Positions 40,515 to 48,379 of a DNA stretch of 64,000 bases are shown here, piece by piece. The notes below the pieces were generated by a model. That model was given only the letters and a program-made list of their open reading frames with translations. It was not told the origin of the DNA and ran no database searches. Origin of the DNA: Streptomyces sp. XY006 (GTDB taxonomy: Bacteria; Actinomycetota; Actinomycetes; Streptomycetales; Streptomycetaceae); the NCBI RefSeq assembly GCF_002237655.1, contig NZ_NOKT01000011.1, positions 1 to 64,000 on the forward strand, read 5' to 3'. Position numbers and translations under genes: made by a program. Positions within the stretch are counted from its first letter, which is position 1. Each line of letters opens with the position of its first letter.

Positions 40515-42041
40515 TCAGACGGGGAGCAGCTGCCACTGCCGGTCCCGGTGGTCGCCCTCCGCGGCGTCCTGCTTGATCACCGTACGGGCGTTGGACTCCA
40601 CGCGCAGCAGCAGACCGCTGTTGCGGTTCGCGATCTCGTACACCCGTGGGGTGTCGGTCACCGGGCCCACCGGGATGAGCCTCCACTGCTGGTGGTGTGC
40701 GTCGACTCCTTCGTAGGCGCGCTGTGCGACCACCGCGCCGGCCCTCTCCTGCGCCCCGACGACCTCCAGGACCTTGCCGCTGCGGACGTTCTCGATGCGG
40801 TACAGGATGTCGCCGTCGTCCCGGCCCGCGGCGATCAGCCGCCACCGCTGGTGGTCCCGGGGAGCCGGGAGGGTCTGGTGGATCTCGGCCCCGTCCCTGG
40901 TGGACTCGCGCGAGACGCCCATGCGCAGCCGGCTGCGGACGTTGGACCAGGTGACCACGGTGCCCGAGTCGGGCATCCCGGCCGTCCTCGGCGACGCGAC
41001 CTTGCGCACCCGGTTGTTGACGTGGTCGGCGATGTACAGGGTGTCGACGCAGTCCAGGGCGAGTGCGTAGGGGTGGTTCAGCTGGGCCGCGGCGGCCGGG
41101 CCGCCGTCACCCGCGAAACCGGCTGAACCCGTACCGGCCACGGTGCTGATCGTCCCGTCCGCCGAGACCTTCCTGACCCGGTGGTTGCGGAGGTCGGAGA
41201 CGTAGAGGGCGCCGGTGCTGTCCACCACCAGCCCCAACGGGTAGTTGAGCCGGGCCGAGACGGCCGGGCCGCCGTCACCCGCGAAACCGGCGGCACCCGT
41301 ACCGGCCACCGTGCTGATCGTCCCGTCCGCCGAGACCTTCCTGACCCGGTGGTTCTCACCGTCGCTGATGTACAGGTCGCCCGCGGCGTCCAGCGCGAGG
41401 CCGTGCGGGCGGTTGAGCTGTGCCGAGACCGCCGGGCCACCGTCCCCGCCGGAGCCGACGGCCCCGGTTCCCGCGACCGTGCTGATGGTGCCGTCGGCGG
41501 TGATCTTCCGGACGCGGTTGTTGTGGTACTCGGCGATGTAGAGCGCGCCCGTGCTGTCGACCGTGACCGCCAGCGGGAGGTTCAGCCGTGCAGTGCCGGC
41601 GGGGCCGCCGTCACCGCCGAAGCCCGCGGCACCCGTACCGGCGACCGTGCTGATCTTCCCGTCCGGCGCGATCCTCCGGATCCGGTGGTTGTTGGCGTCC
41701 ACCACGTAGACGGCGCCCGCGCTGTCCACCGCCACGTCACGCGGGCAGTTCAACTGGGCGGAGACGGCCGGGCCGTTGTCCCCCGAGAAGCCCGCGGCAC
41801 CCGTACCGGCGACCGTGCTGATCTTCCCGTCCGTCGTGATCCTGCGGACCCGGTGGTTGTTGTAGTCGGAGAAGTACAGGGTTCCCGCGCTGTCCACCGC
41901 GACCCCGTACGGGCGGTTCAACTGTGCGGCCACAGCCGGCTCGTCGTCTCCCTTGAACCCGGCGACCCCGGTCCCCGCGACCGTGTGGATCGGAGGGTCG
42001 GAGTGCTCACCGTCTGCGGCTGCCGCCTGGGCAGTGCTCAT
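40515..42041 (-). CDS. NHL-repeat beta-propeller fused to a ricin-like domain
   Basis: 508 residues. Six NHL-type repeats occupy about residues 15-350, each containing a version of ISTVAGTGAAGFxGDGGPA and ALYxSDxxNHRVRKV. The DNA repeats with an exact 168-bp period (for example 41131, 41299, 41467), so the units are very alike. The last 150 residues form a ricin-like trefoil with HQRWRLIAAG, HQQWRLIPVG and DRQWQLLPV. There is no signal peptide, and GAAAGGA precedes the start. The propeller-plus-trefoil combination parallels the FG-GAP lectin at 35943, suggesting that both bind glycans or glycoproteins as parts of one locus. Confidence 0.85.
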   Translation of the reverse strand: MSTAQAAAADGEHSDPPIHTVAGTGVAGFKGDDEPAVAAQLNRPYGVAVDSAGTLYFSDYNNHRVRRITTDGKISTVAGTGAAGFSGDNGPAVSAQLNCPRDVAVDSAGAVYVVDANNHRIRRIAPDGKISTVAGTGAAGFGGDGGPAGTARLNLPLAVTVDSTGALYIAEYHNNRVRKITADGTISTVAGTGAVGSGGDGGPAVSAQLNRPHGLALDAAGDLYISDGENHRVRKVSADGTISTVAGTGAAGFAGDGGPAVSARLNYPLGLVVDSTGALYVSDLRNHRVRKVSADGTISTVAGTGSAGFAGDGGPAAAAQLNHPYALALDCVDTLYIADHVNNRVRKVASPRTAGMPDSGTVVTWSNVRSRLRMGVSRESTRDGAEIHQTLPAPRDHQRWRLIAAGRDDGDILYRIENVRSGKVLEVVGAQERAGAVVAQRAYEGVDAHHQQWRLIPVGPVTDTPRVYEIANRNSGLLLRVESNARTVIKQDAAEGDHRDRQWQLLPV

Positions 42042-42442
42042 CGTCGTCCTTTCACCGGCCGGTCATCGGTTGATGTCCGTCACGAGTAAGGCTGGTCGGC
42101 CCGGCAGGGCGGACAAACAGCGCGGACGCTTCCCGAACCCATCCAACCGTCGGAAAGGAGATGTTTGGGGAGGGAGCGATGCGCCCCGTCCTCGCCCTTT
42201 GCACCAAGCCACCGGTCCGCCGGATGACTTGAAGGGACTCGCTCACACGGGTCAGGCCGTCCGGGCCCCTTGAGGGCAGGCCACCGGCCGGGCGCCCTGA
42301 CCCGAGCGCCCATGCGGCTTCGCCGTGATGTGCCACAGGTCTGGGCCTGTGGCACATGGTGACGGTGTGGACAGCGTCGCCGTCACGGCGCCACACTCGG
42401 CTCGATCCCCTTGCGGGGAACCGGAATTGAGGCGGAGGCGCA
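42042..42442. other. Divergent gap with a 12-bp stem hairpin
   Basis: A 401-bp non-coding stretch between the NHL-lectin gene and the secreted peptidase gene. The main feature is ATGTGCCACAGG (42328-42339) pairing perfectly with 42346-42357 around the loop TCTGGG. A small CCCC-TTGC-GGGG hairpin lies near 42408-42419. I looked for the ydaO/c-di-AMP riboswitch that precedes many actinobacterial cell-wall hydrolase genes and did not see its conserved blocks. Confidence 0.6.
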
Positions 42443-43177
42443 ATGCTGCGACGTACGGTCCGAGTACTCCTGTCGGTTGTCATGGCCATGGCTGCCGCTA
42501 CGGGTGGTGTGCTGGCCACGGCCGGCCCGGCCCAGGCCGACGAGTGCTACACGTGGAACCGCACCCTGTCCGAGGGCACGTCCGGCTCCGACGTGACGGA
42601 GTTGCAGATCCGGGTGGCCGGACACGTCACCTCCGGCGAGATCCTCTCCTTCGACGGGCAGTTCGGCGCGCGGACCAAGGCCGCCGTCGCCAAGTTCCAG
42701 CAGGCGTACGGGCTCGCCGCGGACGGTGTCGCCGGTCCCTCGACGTTCAGCAAGATCTACGCGCTGCAGGACCCGGACTGCACGCCGATCCACTTCACCT
42801 ACGCCGAGCTGAACAAGTGCAACTCCACCTGGTCCGGCGGTGCGGTCAGCGCGGCGACGGCCAAGTCCAACGCCCTGCGCACCATGTGGAAGCTGGAGGC
42901 CATGCGGCGCGCGTTGGGTGACACCCCGCTCGTGGTGACCAGCGGATTCCGCTCGTACTCCTGCAACAGCGCGGTGGGCGGCGCCTCCAACAGCCGCCAC
43001 CTGTACGGGGACGCCGCCGACCTGGTCGGCAATCCGACGCTCTGCCGGCTCGCGCAGCAGGCCCGCACGCACGGCTTCGGCGGGATCTTCGGCCCGGGCT
43101 ACCCCGGCCACGACGACCACACCCACGTCGACGGGCGCACCAGCCGCTCCTGGTCCGCACCCACCTGCGGCATCTGA
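42443..43177 (+). CDS. Secreted M15-type D-alanyl-D-alanine carboxypeptidase with peptidoglycan-binding domain
   Basis: Exported cell-wall hydrolase of 244 residues. A Sec signal (VLLSVVMAMAAATGGVLATAG) is cleaved near AQADE at about 33. A peptidoglycan-binding domain follows (about 45-105, FDGQFGARTKAAVAKFQ), then an M15-type zinc peptidase (about 115-240) with SRHLYGDAADL (SxHxxGxAxD) and a second metal region GHDDHTHVD. It is the first of three consecutive secreted murein enzymes or binders and is well separated from the second by 62 bp. It probably trims the peptide stems of the wall. Confidence 0.88.
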   Translation: MLRRTVRVLLSVVMAMAAATGGVLATAGPAQADECYTWNRTLSEGTSGSDVTELQIRVAGHVTSGEILSFDGQFGARTKAAVAKFQQAYGLAADGVAGPSTFSKIYALQDPDCTPIHFTYAELNKCNSTWSGGAVSAATAKSNALRTMWKLEAMRRALGDTPLVVTSGFRSYSCNSAVGGASNSRHLYGDAADLVGNPTLCRLAQQARTHGFGGIFGPGYPGHDDHTHVDGRTSRSWSAPTCGI

Positions 43178-43239
43178 CCGACGGCTCCCCCGCACCGCCG
43201 CCCTGCCTCGCTCTCCCCACACCGACGAGGAGTGCTCCG

Positions 43240-45048
43240 ATGTCGTCCCGTCCCCTCCGGCGCGCCCGCGCCGGAACGGCCCTGCTGGCACTGCTCGCAG
43301 GCATGGGCGCCCTGGCCGTACCCGGGCCCGCGGCGGCGGATTCCGCGCCCGGGGACCGCCGGACCGTCGCCTACCACGGCTACCGCCTCCAGGTGCCCGC
43401 CGACTGGCGGGTGGTCGATCTGGCCGAGCATCCGCGTGCCTGTCCGCGCTTCGACACGCCCGCCGTGTACCTGGGCGAGCCGGGCGACGGGAACGACTGC
43501 CCGGCCCGGGTCGTCGGCCGTACGGCGGGCCTCGTCGTCGAGCCGATCACGGCTCGCTCCGCCGGCCGGGCGACGGGAGCGATCGCGCGGGCGCCGCGCG
43601 GGAAGGCCACCGCTGCGCCCGGGGCGTCCCGCGACGGCTCCCTCCGGGTGGCGGTCGAGGACGCCGGGGTCCTCGTCACCGCCGCCCACACGCCGGGGAC
43701 CGAGAGCCTCGTCCGTGACGTTCTCGCCTCGGCCGAACTGACGCCGGACGCCCGGCACACCGAGCTCCCGCGCACCGCGCTCCCCCACACCGAACTCCCC
43801 CGCACCGAACTCCCGCGGACCGAACTCCCCCACACCGGACAGCACACGGCGCCGGTCGCCCCGGTCGCGGCCGGGCCGCAACCGGGCACCTACCTCGGCA
43901 AGGGCTTCGACGCCTGCACCGCGCCCTCGCAAGCCGCCATGGACGCCTGGCGGTCCGGCTCGCCGTACCGCGCGGTCGGGGTCTACATCAGCGGTTCGTT
44001 CCGGGGCTGTGCCCAGCCGAACCTGACCGCGACCTGGGTGGCCGAGCAGACCGGCAAGGGCTGGCACCTGATCCCCATCGACGTCGGCCGCCAAGCGCCG
44101 TGCACCGGCTACTCGTTGCGGATGTCCGCCGACCCGGCCACGGCCAGGTCGCAGGGCGTCGCGGCGGCATCCGACGCCCTCACCGCGGCGGCGAACCTCG
44201 GCATCCCGGCGGGCAGCGCGCTCTACAGCGACATCGAGGCGTACACCTCGACCGCCTCCTGCAAGGCCGCCGTCCTGTCGTACCTGTCCGGCTGGACCGA
44301 GCGGCTGCACAGCGGCGGTTACCTGTCCGGGTTCTACTCCAGTGCCGCCTCCGGCATCAGGGACGCGGCCGAGGAGTACGACAACAGCGCCTACACCCGG
44401 GTCGACCACATCTTCTACGCCTGGTGGAACGGCGCCGCCGACACCGCCACCGGTCCGTACGTGCCGTCCACCCACTGGTCCGGCCACCAGCGCATCCACC
44501 AGTACGCGGGCGAGGTCACCGAGTCCTACGGCGGTCACACGATCACCATCGACCGCGACTACCTCGACGTGGGCACCGGCCCCGCCCCGCAGCCCGGCTG
44601 CGGCGCGGTGAACCTCGACTTCACCGCCTACGGCACCATCCGGAGCGGGTCGACCGGCCCCCTGGTCACGGCGGCCCAGTGCCTGCTGCGGGCCGCCGGT
44701 CACGACCCGGGTGCCCCGGACGGGATCTTCGGCCCGGGCACCGCCACCGCCGCCGGGAACTTCCAGTCCGGCGTGGGGCTCGCGTCGGACGGTGTCATCG
44801 GCGCCAGGACCTGGACCGCGCTGCTGTCGCACGGGACCGCGCCGACCCTCCGGGAAGGCGCGACGGGCGAGACCGTCACCCGTCTGCAACGCGCGCTGAC
44901 CGCCGCGCTCGCCCGGACGGTGAGCATCGACGGCGTCTTCGGCCCGGGCACCACACAGGCCGTGCGCGACTACCAGTCCACCCGCGGGCTGGTGAACGAC
45001 GGCGTCGTCGGCTCCGCCACCTGGGGCGCCCTCCAGTCAGGAAGGTGA
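43240..45048 (+). CDS. Secreted DUF1906 (glycoside hydrolase-like) protein with two peptidoglycan-binding domains
   Basis: 602 residues. A Sec signal lies at about 10-34. Residues 40-170 form an uncharacterised N-terminal domain, and a Pro/Thr/His-rich hinge (about 174-200) is made of five-residue repeats of the RTELP type. The DUF1906 (Rv2525c-like) domain follows at about 215-445, with [35 protein letters not shown] and HQYAGEV. Two peptidoglycan-binding domains occupy about 465-530 and 535-602. GAGGAG precedes the ATG with 7-base spacing. The family has a TIM-barrel-like fold and is linked to cell-wall metabolism; enzymatic activity is not proven. Confidence 0.85.
   Translation: MSSRPLRRARAGTALLALLAGMGALAVPGPAAADSAPGDRRTVAYHGYRLQVPADWRVVDLAEHPRACPRFDTPAVYLGEPGDGNDCPARVVGRTAGLVVEPITARSAGRATGAIARAPRGKATAAPGASRDGSLRVAVEDAGVLVTAAHTPGTESLVRDVLASAELTPDARHTELPRTALPHTELPRTELPRTELPHTGQHTAPVAPVAAGPQPGTYLGKGFDACTAPSQAAMDAWRSGSPYRAVGVYISGSFRGCAQPNLTATWVAEQTGKGWHLIPIDVGRQAPCTGYSLRMSADPATARSQGVAAASDALTAAANLGIPAGSALYSDIEAYTSTASCKAAVLSYLSGWTERLHSGGYLSGFYSSAASGIRDAAEEYDNSAYTRVDHIFYAWWNGAADTATGPYVPSTHWSGHQRIHQYAGEVTESYGGHTITIDRDYLDVGTGPAPQPGCGAVNLDFTAYGTIRSGSTGPLVTAAQCLLRAAGHDPGAPDGIFGPGTATAAGNFQSGVGLASDGVIGARTWTALLSHGTAPTLREGATGETVTRLQRALTAALARTVSIDGVFGPGTTQAVRDYQSTRGLVNDGVVGSATWGALQSGR
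43759..43833 (+). repeat. Five 15-bp tandem repeats encoding the T-E-L-P-R hinge
   Basis: Five consecutive units of ACCG(A/C)(A/G)CTCCC(C/G)C(A/G)(C/G) with exact 15-bp period inside the DUF1906 gene. Because 15 is a multiple of three, copy-number change only lengthens or shortens the hinge between the N-terminal and catalytic-like domains. Confidence 0.85.
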
Positions 45049-45058
45049 GAGAGGCATC

Positions 45059-45997
45059 ATGAGACAACTCGGCCGTGTCATCGCGCTGTTCGCGGCGGTG
45101 GCCGCCCTCCTCCTCGGGGCGGGCCTGCCCGCGCAGGCCTTCCCACAGGCCGCGTTCCCCCTCACGAGCAACGGCAACCGGGGCTCCGACGTCCTCGCCC
45201 TGCAGCACCTGCTGGCCGCGCACGGCCGCCCGGTGACCGTGGACGGCGTCTTCGGCTCCGGCACCCACAGCGCCGTCGTCGCGTTCCAGCAGGCCGAGGG
45301 GCTCACCGCCGACGGCATCGTCGGCCCCGCCACCTGGGACGCGCTCGCCGTCACCGTACGGCAGGGCGACAGCGGGCCCGCGGTGCGGGCCGTCCAGACG
45401 CTGCTCGACGCCAAGCGGTCGGCCGGGCTCTCGGCGGACGGGGCGTTCGGTCCCGCCACGCAGACGGCGGTCCGCGCCTTCCAGTCACACGCCGGGCTCG
45501 GCGCGGACGGCGTCGTCGGACCGGCCACCTGGAAGAACCTGCTGTGGCACTACGAGAAGATCGACTTCGGCCCGGGCACGATGTGCGCGCAGAGCCCCGA
45601 CGGCAACGCGAATGCGCACTGGGCGACAGCGGGCGCCGTCGGCCAGCTCGAAGCGGCCGCGGCCGCCTTCGCGGGCACCGGGAACGGTCCCCTGCCGGTC
45701 GGGGACGCGGGCTTCGAGCACGGCGGGGACATCCCCGGCCACGCCAGCCACGAGGTCGGCCTGGACATCGACGTGTGGCCCGTCCGCACCGACTCGGCGC
45801 AGTGCACCGCGGGCCGCATCACCTGGCAGTCGGCGACGTACGACCGCGCGGCCACCCGCCGCCTCGTCCAGGAGATCCGCGCGAAGGCCCCCGGCCACGT
45901 CGAGCTGATCTACTTCAACGACCCGCAGCTCATCTCGGAAGGCCTGACGTCGAGTTACCCCAACCACGACAACCACCTGCACATCCGCTACCGGTAG
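45059..45997 (+). CDS. Secreted penicillin-insensitive murein endopeptidase-like (M74) protein with two peptidoglycan-binding domains
   Basis: 312 residues. The signal peptide ([21 protein letters not shown]) is cleaved near residue 27. Two peptidoglycan-binding domains cover about 38-97 ([17 protein letters not shown]) and 100-160. The C-terminal metallopeptidase shows [11 protein letters not shown] near 235 and [10 protein letters not shown] at the end, matching MepA/M74-type zinc ligands. It starts 10 bp after the DUF1906 gene, so the two are likely cotranscribed. It should cut murein cross-links. A bidirectional hairpin follows the stop. Confidence 0.85.
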   Translation: MRQLGRVIALFAAVAALLLGAGLPAQAFPQAAFPLTSNGNRGSDVLALQHLLAAHGRPVTVDGVFGSGTHSAVVAFQQAEGLTADGIVGPATWDALAVTVRQGDSGPAVRAVQTLLDAKRSAGLSADGAFGPATQTAVRAFQSHAGLGADGVVGPATWKNLLWHYEKIDFGPGTMCAQSPDGNANAHWATAGAVGQLEAAAAAFAGTGNGPLPVGDAGFEHGGDIPGHASHEVGLDIDVWPVRTDSAQCTAGRITWQSATYDRAATRRLVQEIRAKAPGHVELIYFNDPQLISEGLTSSYPNHDNHLHIRYR

Positions 45998-46023
45998 ACG
46001 GCGCGAGCCCGGCGCTCGCGCGG

Positions 46024-46070
46024 CCTGCCGGCGCACGCGCACGGCCCGTGCGCGCCGGTACGTCGGCAGG
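46024..46070. terminator. Nested inverted repeat between convergent genes
   Basis: Outer arms CCTGCCG (46024-46030) and CGGCAGG (46064-46070), with inner arms CGCGCAC (46036-46042) and GTGCGCG (46048-46054). It lies between the M74 gene and the DevR-like regulator gene and probably terminates both. Confidence 0.65.
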
Positions 46071-46101
46071 GCCCTCACCGGGCCTGGATGCCCGGGGCCG
46101 G

Positions 46102-46794
46102 TCAGCGGCCTTCCTGCTCCAGCCGGTCCCGGGCCTGGGTGGCGATGACCGCGGCCTGGATGCGGCGCTCGACCCCGAGCTTGGCCAGCAGCCGGGAGAT
46201 GTGGTTCTTCACCGTCTTCTCGGCGAGGTAGAGCCGCTGGCCGATCTGCCGGTTGGTGAGGCCCTCCCCGATGAGGGCCAGGATCTCCCGCTCCCGGTCG
46301 GTCAGGCCGGGCAGCGCGTCGGGCTCCGGCTCCGGCTCCTGCGTCTGGCGCAGCCGGGCCATGAGCCTGGCCGTGGCACTCGGGTCGAGCAGGGACTGCC
46401 CGGCGGCCACCGTACGGACCGCGGAGACCAGGTCCGAGCCCTGGATCTGCTTGAGCACGTACCCCGACGCACCGGCCATGATCGAGTCCAGCAGGGCCTC
46501 CTCGTCGTCGAAGGAGGTCAGCATCAGACAGGCCAGGTCCGGCATCCGGGACCGCAGTTCCCGGCACACGGACACACCGTCGCCGTCGGGCAGCCGCACG
46601 TCGAGCACCGCGACGTGCGGGCGCAGGGCCGGCACCCGCACGAGGGCCTGCTCGGCATTGGCGGCCTCGCCGACGACGGTGATGTCCGGTTCGTCGTTGA
46701 GCAGGTCGTGCACCCCGCGCCGTACCACCTCGTGGTCGTCCAGCAGGAAGACCCGGATCGGGTGGTCGGGGCCGGGCTTCTCGCCGTCCGCCAT
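46102..46794 (-). CDS. DevR/DosR-like NarL-family response regulator
   Basis: A 230-residue response regulator. The receiver domain (about 15-130) has the acidic pair DDHE, the phosphoacceptor in [12 protein letters not shown], then [10 protein letters not shown] and YVLKQIQG with Lys. The LuxR-type helix-turn-helix (about 165-220) has [18 protein letters not shown] and [18 protein letters not shown], very like mycobacterial DosR and Streptomyces OsdR. The ATG at 46794 has GAGGAG 6 bases upstream. No DevS/OsdK-type kinase lies in the window, so it is an orphan here. A GGGCCG-NN-CGGCCC palindrome lies 110 bases upstream, hinting at autoregulation. Confidence 0.88.
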   Translation of the reverse strand: MADGEKPGPDHPIRVFLLDDHEVVRRGVHDLLNDEPDITVVGEAANAEQALVRVPALRPHVAVLDVRLPDGDGVSVCRELRSRMPDLACLMLTSFDDEEALLDSIMAGASGYVLKQIQGSDLVSAVRTVAAGQSLLDPSATARLMARLRQTQEPEPEPDALPGLTDREREILALIGEGLTNRQIGQRLYLAEKTVKNHISRLLAKLGVERRIQAAVIATQARDRLEQEGR

Positions 46795-46903
46795 CACATG
46801 CTCCTCGTTCCGCGTTGTCCGCATCCTGCACCGGCTCCCGCCCCCCGGGCGGCTTCCGGTCCCTCCTACCGCAGATCTTGCGCGATCCGGGGCCGGAGGG
46901 CCA

Positions 46904-46917
46904 GGGCCGACCGGCCC
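46904..46917. promoter_or_regulatory. DevR-like palindrome upstream of the response regulator
   Basis: GGGCCGACCGGCCC, 6-bp perfect arms around AC, 110 bases upstream of the regulator start. It is the same motif as the sites at 47751, 51192 and 53184. Confidence 0.6.
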
Positions 46918-47010
46918 CGATTCCTCCACGCCCCGCATGGCCCGGGTACCCGTTCGCGGCGCGTCCCACCGGCCCCGGGGCGGACTGCGGACGTCCGGGC
47001 CGCCGGGACC

Positions 47011-47634
47011 TCAGAGCAGCCAGCGGTTGCGGCCGACGAAGGGCAGCCGTGCCCAGGCCCTGCCCAGCCCCCAGGTGGCGCCTGCGCCCACCGCCGCGAG
47101 CGCGATCAGGACGACGGCGTAGACGAGGTGGTAGTCGGCGAACGGGTTGGTCGACATGCTCGGCGTCCCGTCGGACAGGTGCCGGGCGGGTGGCCACTCG
47201 GCGATCCACATCAGCGCCATCATCACGGTGCCGGCGAAGGCGGCCGGCCGCAGGCCGATGCCCAGGGTCAGGGCCACGCCGATGCCGAGCAGTCCGAGCA
47301 TGAACAGCCAGTCGGCCCAGGGAGCCCCGGCCCAGTCGTGGAAGGCGGCCTCCAGGGGCCCGACGGCGACTGCGCCGAGGAAGCCCCGGGTCGGCGAGCC
47401 GCCGTCGGTCCAGCCCTTGCCGGACGGGGTGGCGTAGCCGAGGCCGAACGTCTTGTCCAGGAACGCCCACAGGAACACGAACCCCATGAGGAGCCGGAGC
47501 CCGGCGGACACGTACGCCCCGGTCGCGGTCGTCGCCGGGGTCGTCGGCTCGGCGGTCGCGGGTGCCGTCCCGGTGCGGCGCGGGGAGGGGAGCCGGAGTG
47601 CGGGGTGCCGGTGCGGGTGGTCGTGAACTGTCAT
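47011..47634 (-). CDS. DoxX-family integral membrane protein
   Basis: A 207-residue membrane protein of the DoxX/DoxD type. After a 35-residue His/Pro/Thr-rich cytoplasmic N-terminus, four transmembrane segments can be seen: about 42-60 (SAGLRLLMGFVFLWAFLD), 105-125 (LFMLGLLGIGVALTLGIGL), 130-147, and 170-190 (YHLVYAVVLIALAAVGAGA). The family includes subunits linked to thiosulfate or redox reactions at the quinone pool, and it occurs in dormancy regulons of actinobacteria. It lies in the DevR-like block with its own palindrome 117 bases upstream. AAGGGATG precedes the ATG. Confidence 0.82.
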   Translation of the reverse strand: MTVHDHPHRHPALRLPSPRRTGTAPATAEPTTPATTATGAYVSAGLRLLMGFVFLWAFLDKTFGLGYATPSGKGWTDGGSPTRGFLGAVAVGPLEAAFHDWAGAPWADWLFMLGLLGIGVALTLGIGLRPAAFAGTVMMALMWIAEWPPARHLSDGTPSMSTNPFADYHLVYAVVLIALAAVGAGATWGLGRAWARLPFVGRNRWLL

Positions 47635-47750
47635 GGCGGTTCATCCCTTTCGAGGGCTTCGACGTGCTGCCGGATGGGCGCTTCCTCCGGTGCGCCTTCA
47701 CTGTCTCGCGGGGCGCACGGCCGCCGGAGGGGCTGCACGGCCCGGGCACC

Positions 47751-47764
47751 GGGCCGAACGGCCC
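47751..47764. promoter_or_regulatory. DevR-like palindrome upstream of the DoxX gene
   Basis: GGGCCGAACGGCCC, 6-bp perfect arms around AA, 117 bases upstream of the DoxX start within the 197-bp gap after the flavodoxin gene. Confidence 0.6.
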
Positions 47765-47831
47765 TCTCCGCGCCGGGACTTGACGGCACCCCCTCGCCCG
47801 GCAGGTCCGCGGGATCAACCGCCTCCAGGGT

Positions 47832-48344
47832 TCAGCTCCTTCCGGGTGCGGCCGTCGCCAGCTCCGCGGCGATCCGCGCCGCCCATGCCTCGATCGCCGT
47901 GAAGTCGCGGAAGTCCCCGCCCTTGCCGGAGCGGACGATCATCCTCGCGACCCACCCCTTCGCGCCCTCCTCCAGGCGGCCGCCGAAGGTGACGTGCTCC
48001 CTGGCGTCGAGGCGCACCATGGTCTTCCTCACTCCGGGCACGGGCGGGATGTCCCGCTCCGAGGCGGAGGGGTCCAGCGGGCCGCTGCTGAACAGCCACA
48101 GCGGGCGTTCGGCCAGGGCGCGGCGGTGGCGGCGGACGAAGCGGCGGGCGTCCTTGTGCCAGCGCCCGGCGTACAGTCCGCCCCCGACCACCACGGCGTC
48201 GTACGGCGCCACGCTCTCCACCGACGGGGCCGGGAGGGCCTCGGCCGCCGCCCCGTCCTCGCGCAGGACCTCGGCGATGGCCTCGGCGATCTGCGCGGTC
48301 GATCCGTTCGTCGTTCCGTAGGCGACCAGCACACGTCCGGGCAT
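47832..48344 (-). CDS. Flavodoxin-domain protein (protoporphyrinogen oxidase HemG-like)
   Basis: A 170-residue flavodoxin-fold protein. The FMN phosphate loop is YGTTNGSTAQIA at 9-20, followed by DAVVVGGGLYAGRWHKDARRF, a hallmark of the HemG/menaquinone-dependent flavodoxin group, and LWLFSSGPLD. GAGGAGG lies 9 bases upstream of the ATG. It starts 35 bp after the PatA-like gene and is probably cotranscribed with it. Related flavodoxins are induced by DosR-type regulators under hypoxia and may pass electrons to quinones. Confidence 0.82.
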   Translation of the reverse strand: MPGRVLVAYGTTNGSTAQIAEAIAEVLREDGAAAEALPAPSVESVAPYDAVVVGGGLYAGRWHKDARRFVRRHRRALAERPLWLFSSGPLDPSASERDIPPVPGVRKTMVRLDAREHVTFGGRLEEGAKGWVARMIVRSGKGGDFRDFTAIEAWAARIAAELATAAPGRS

Positions 48345-48379
48345 GAGGTCCGCCTCCTCTCGTTCGCTCCCGCTCCTGG

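Noticed and set aside
42042..42442. Possible ydaO/c-di-AMP riboswitch before the secreted peptidase.
   Set aside because: The conserved blocks of that riboswitch are not visible; only a simple hairpin is present.
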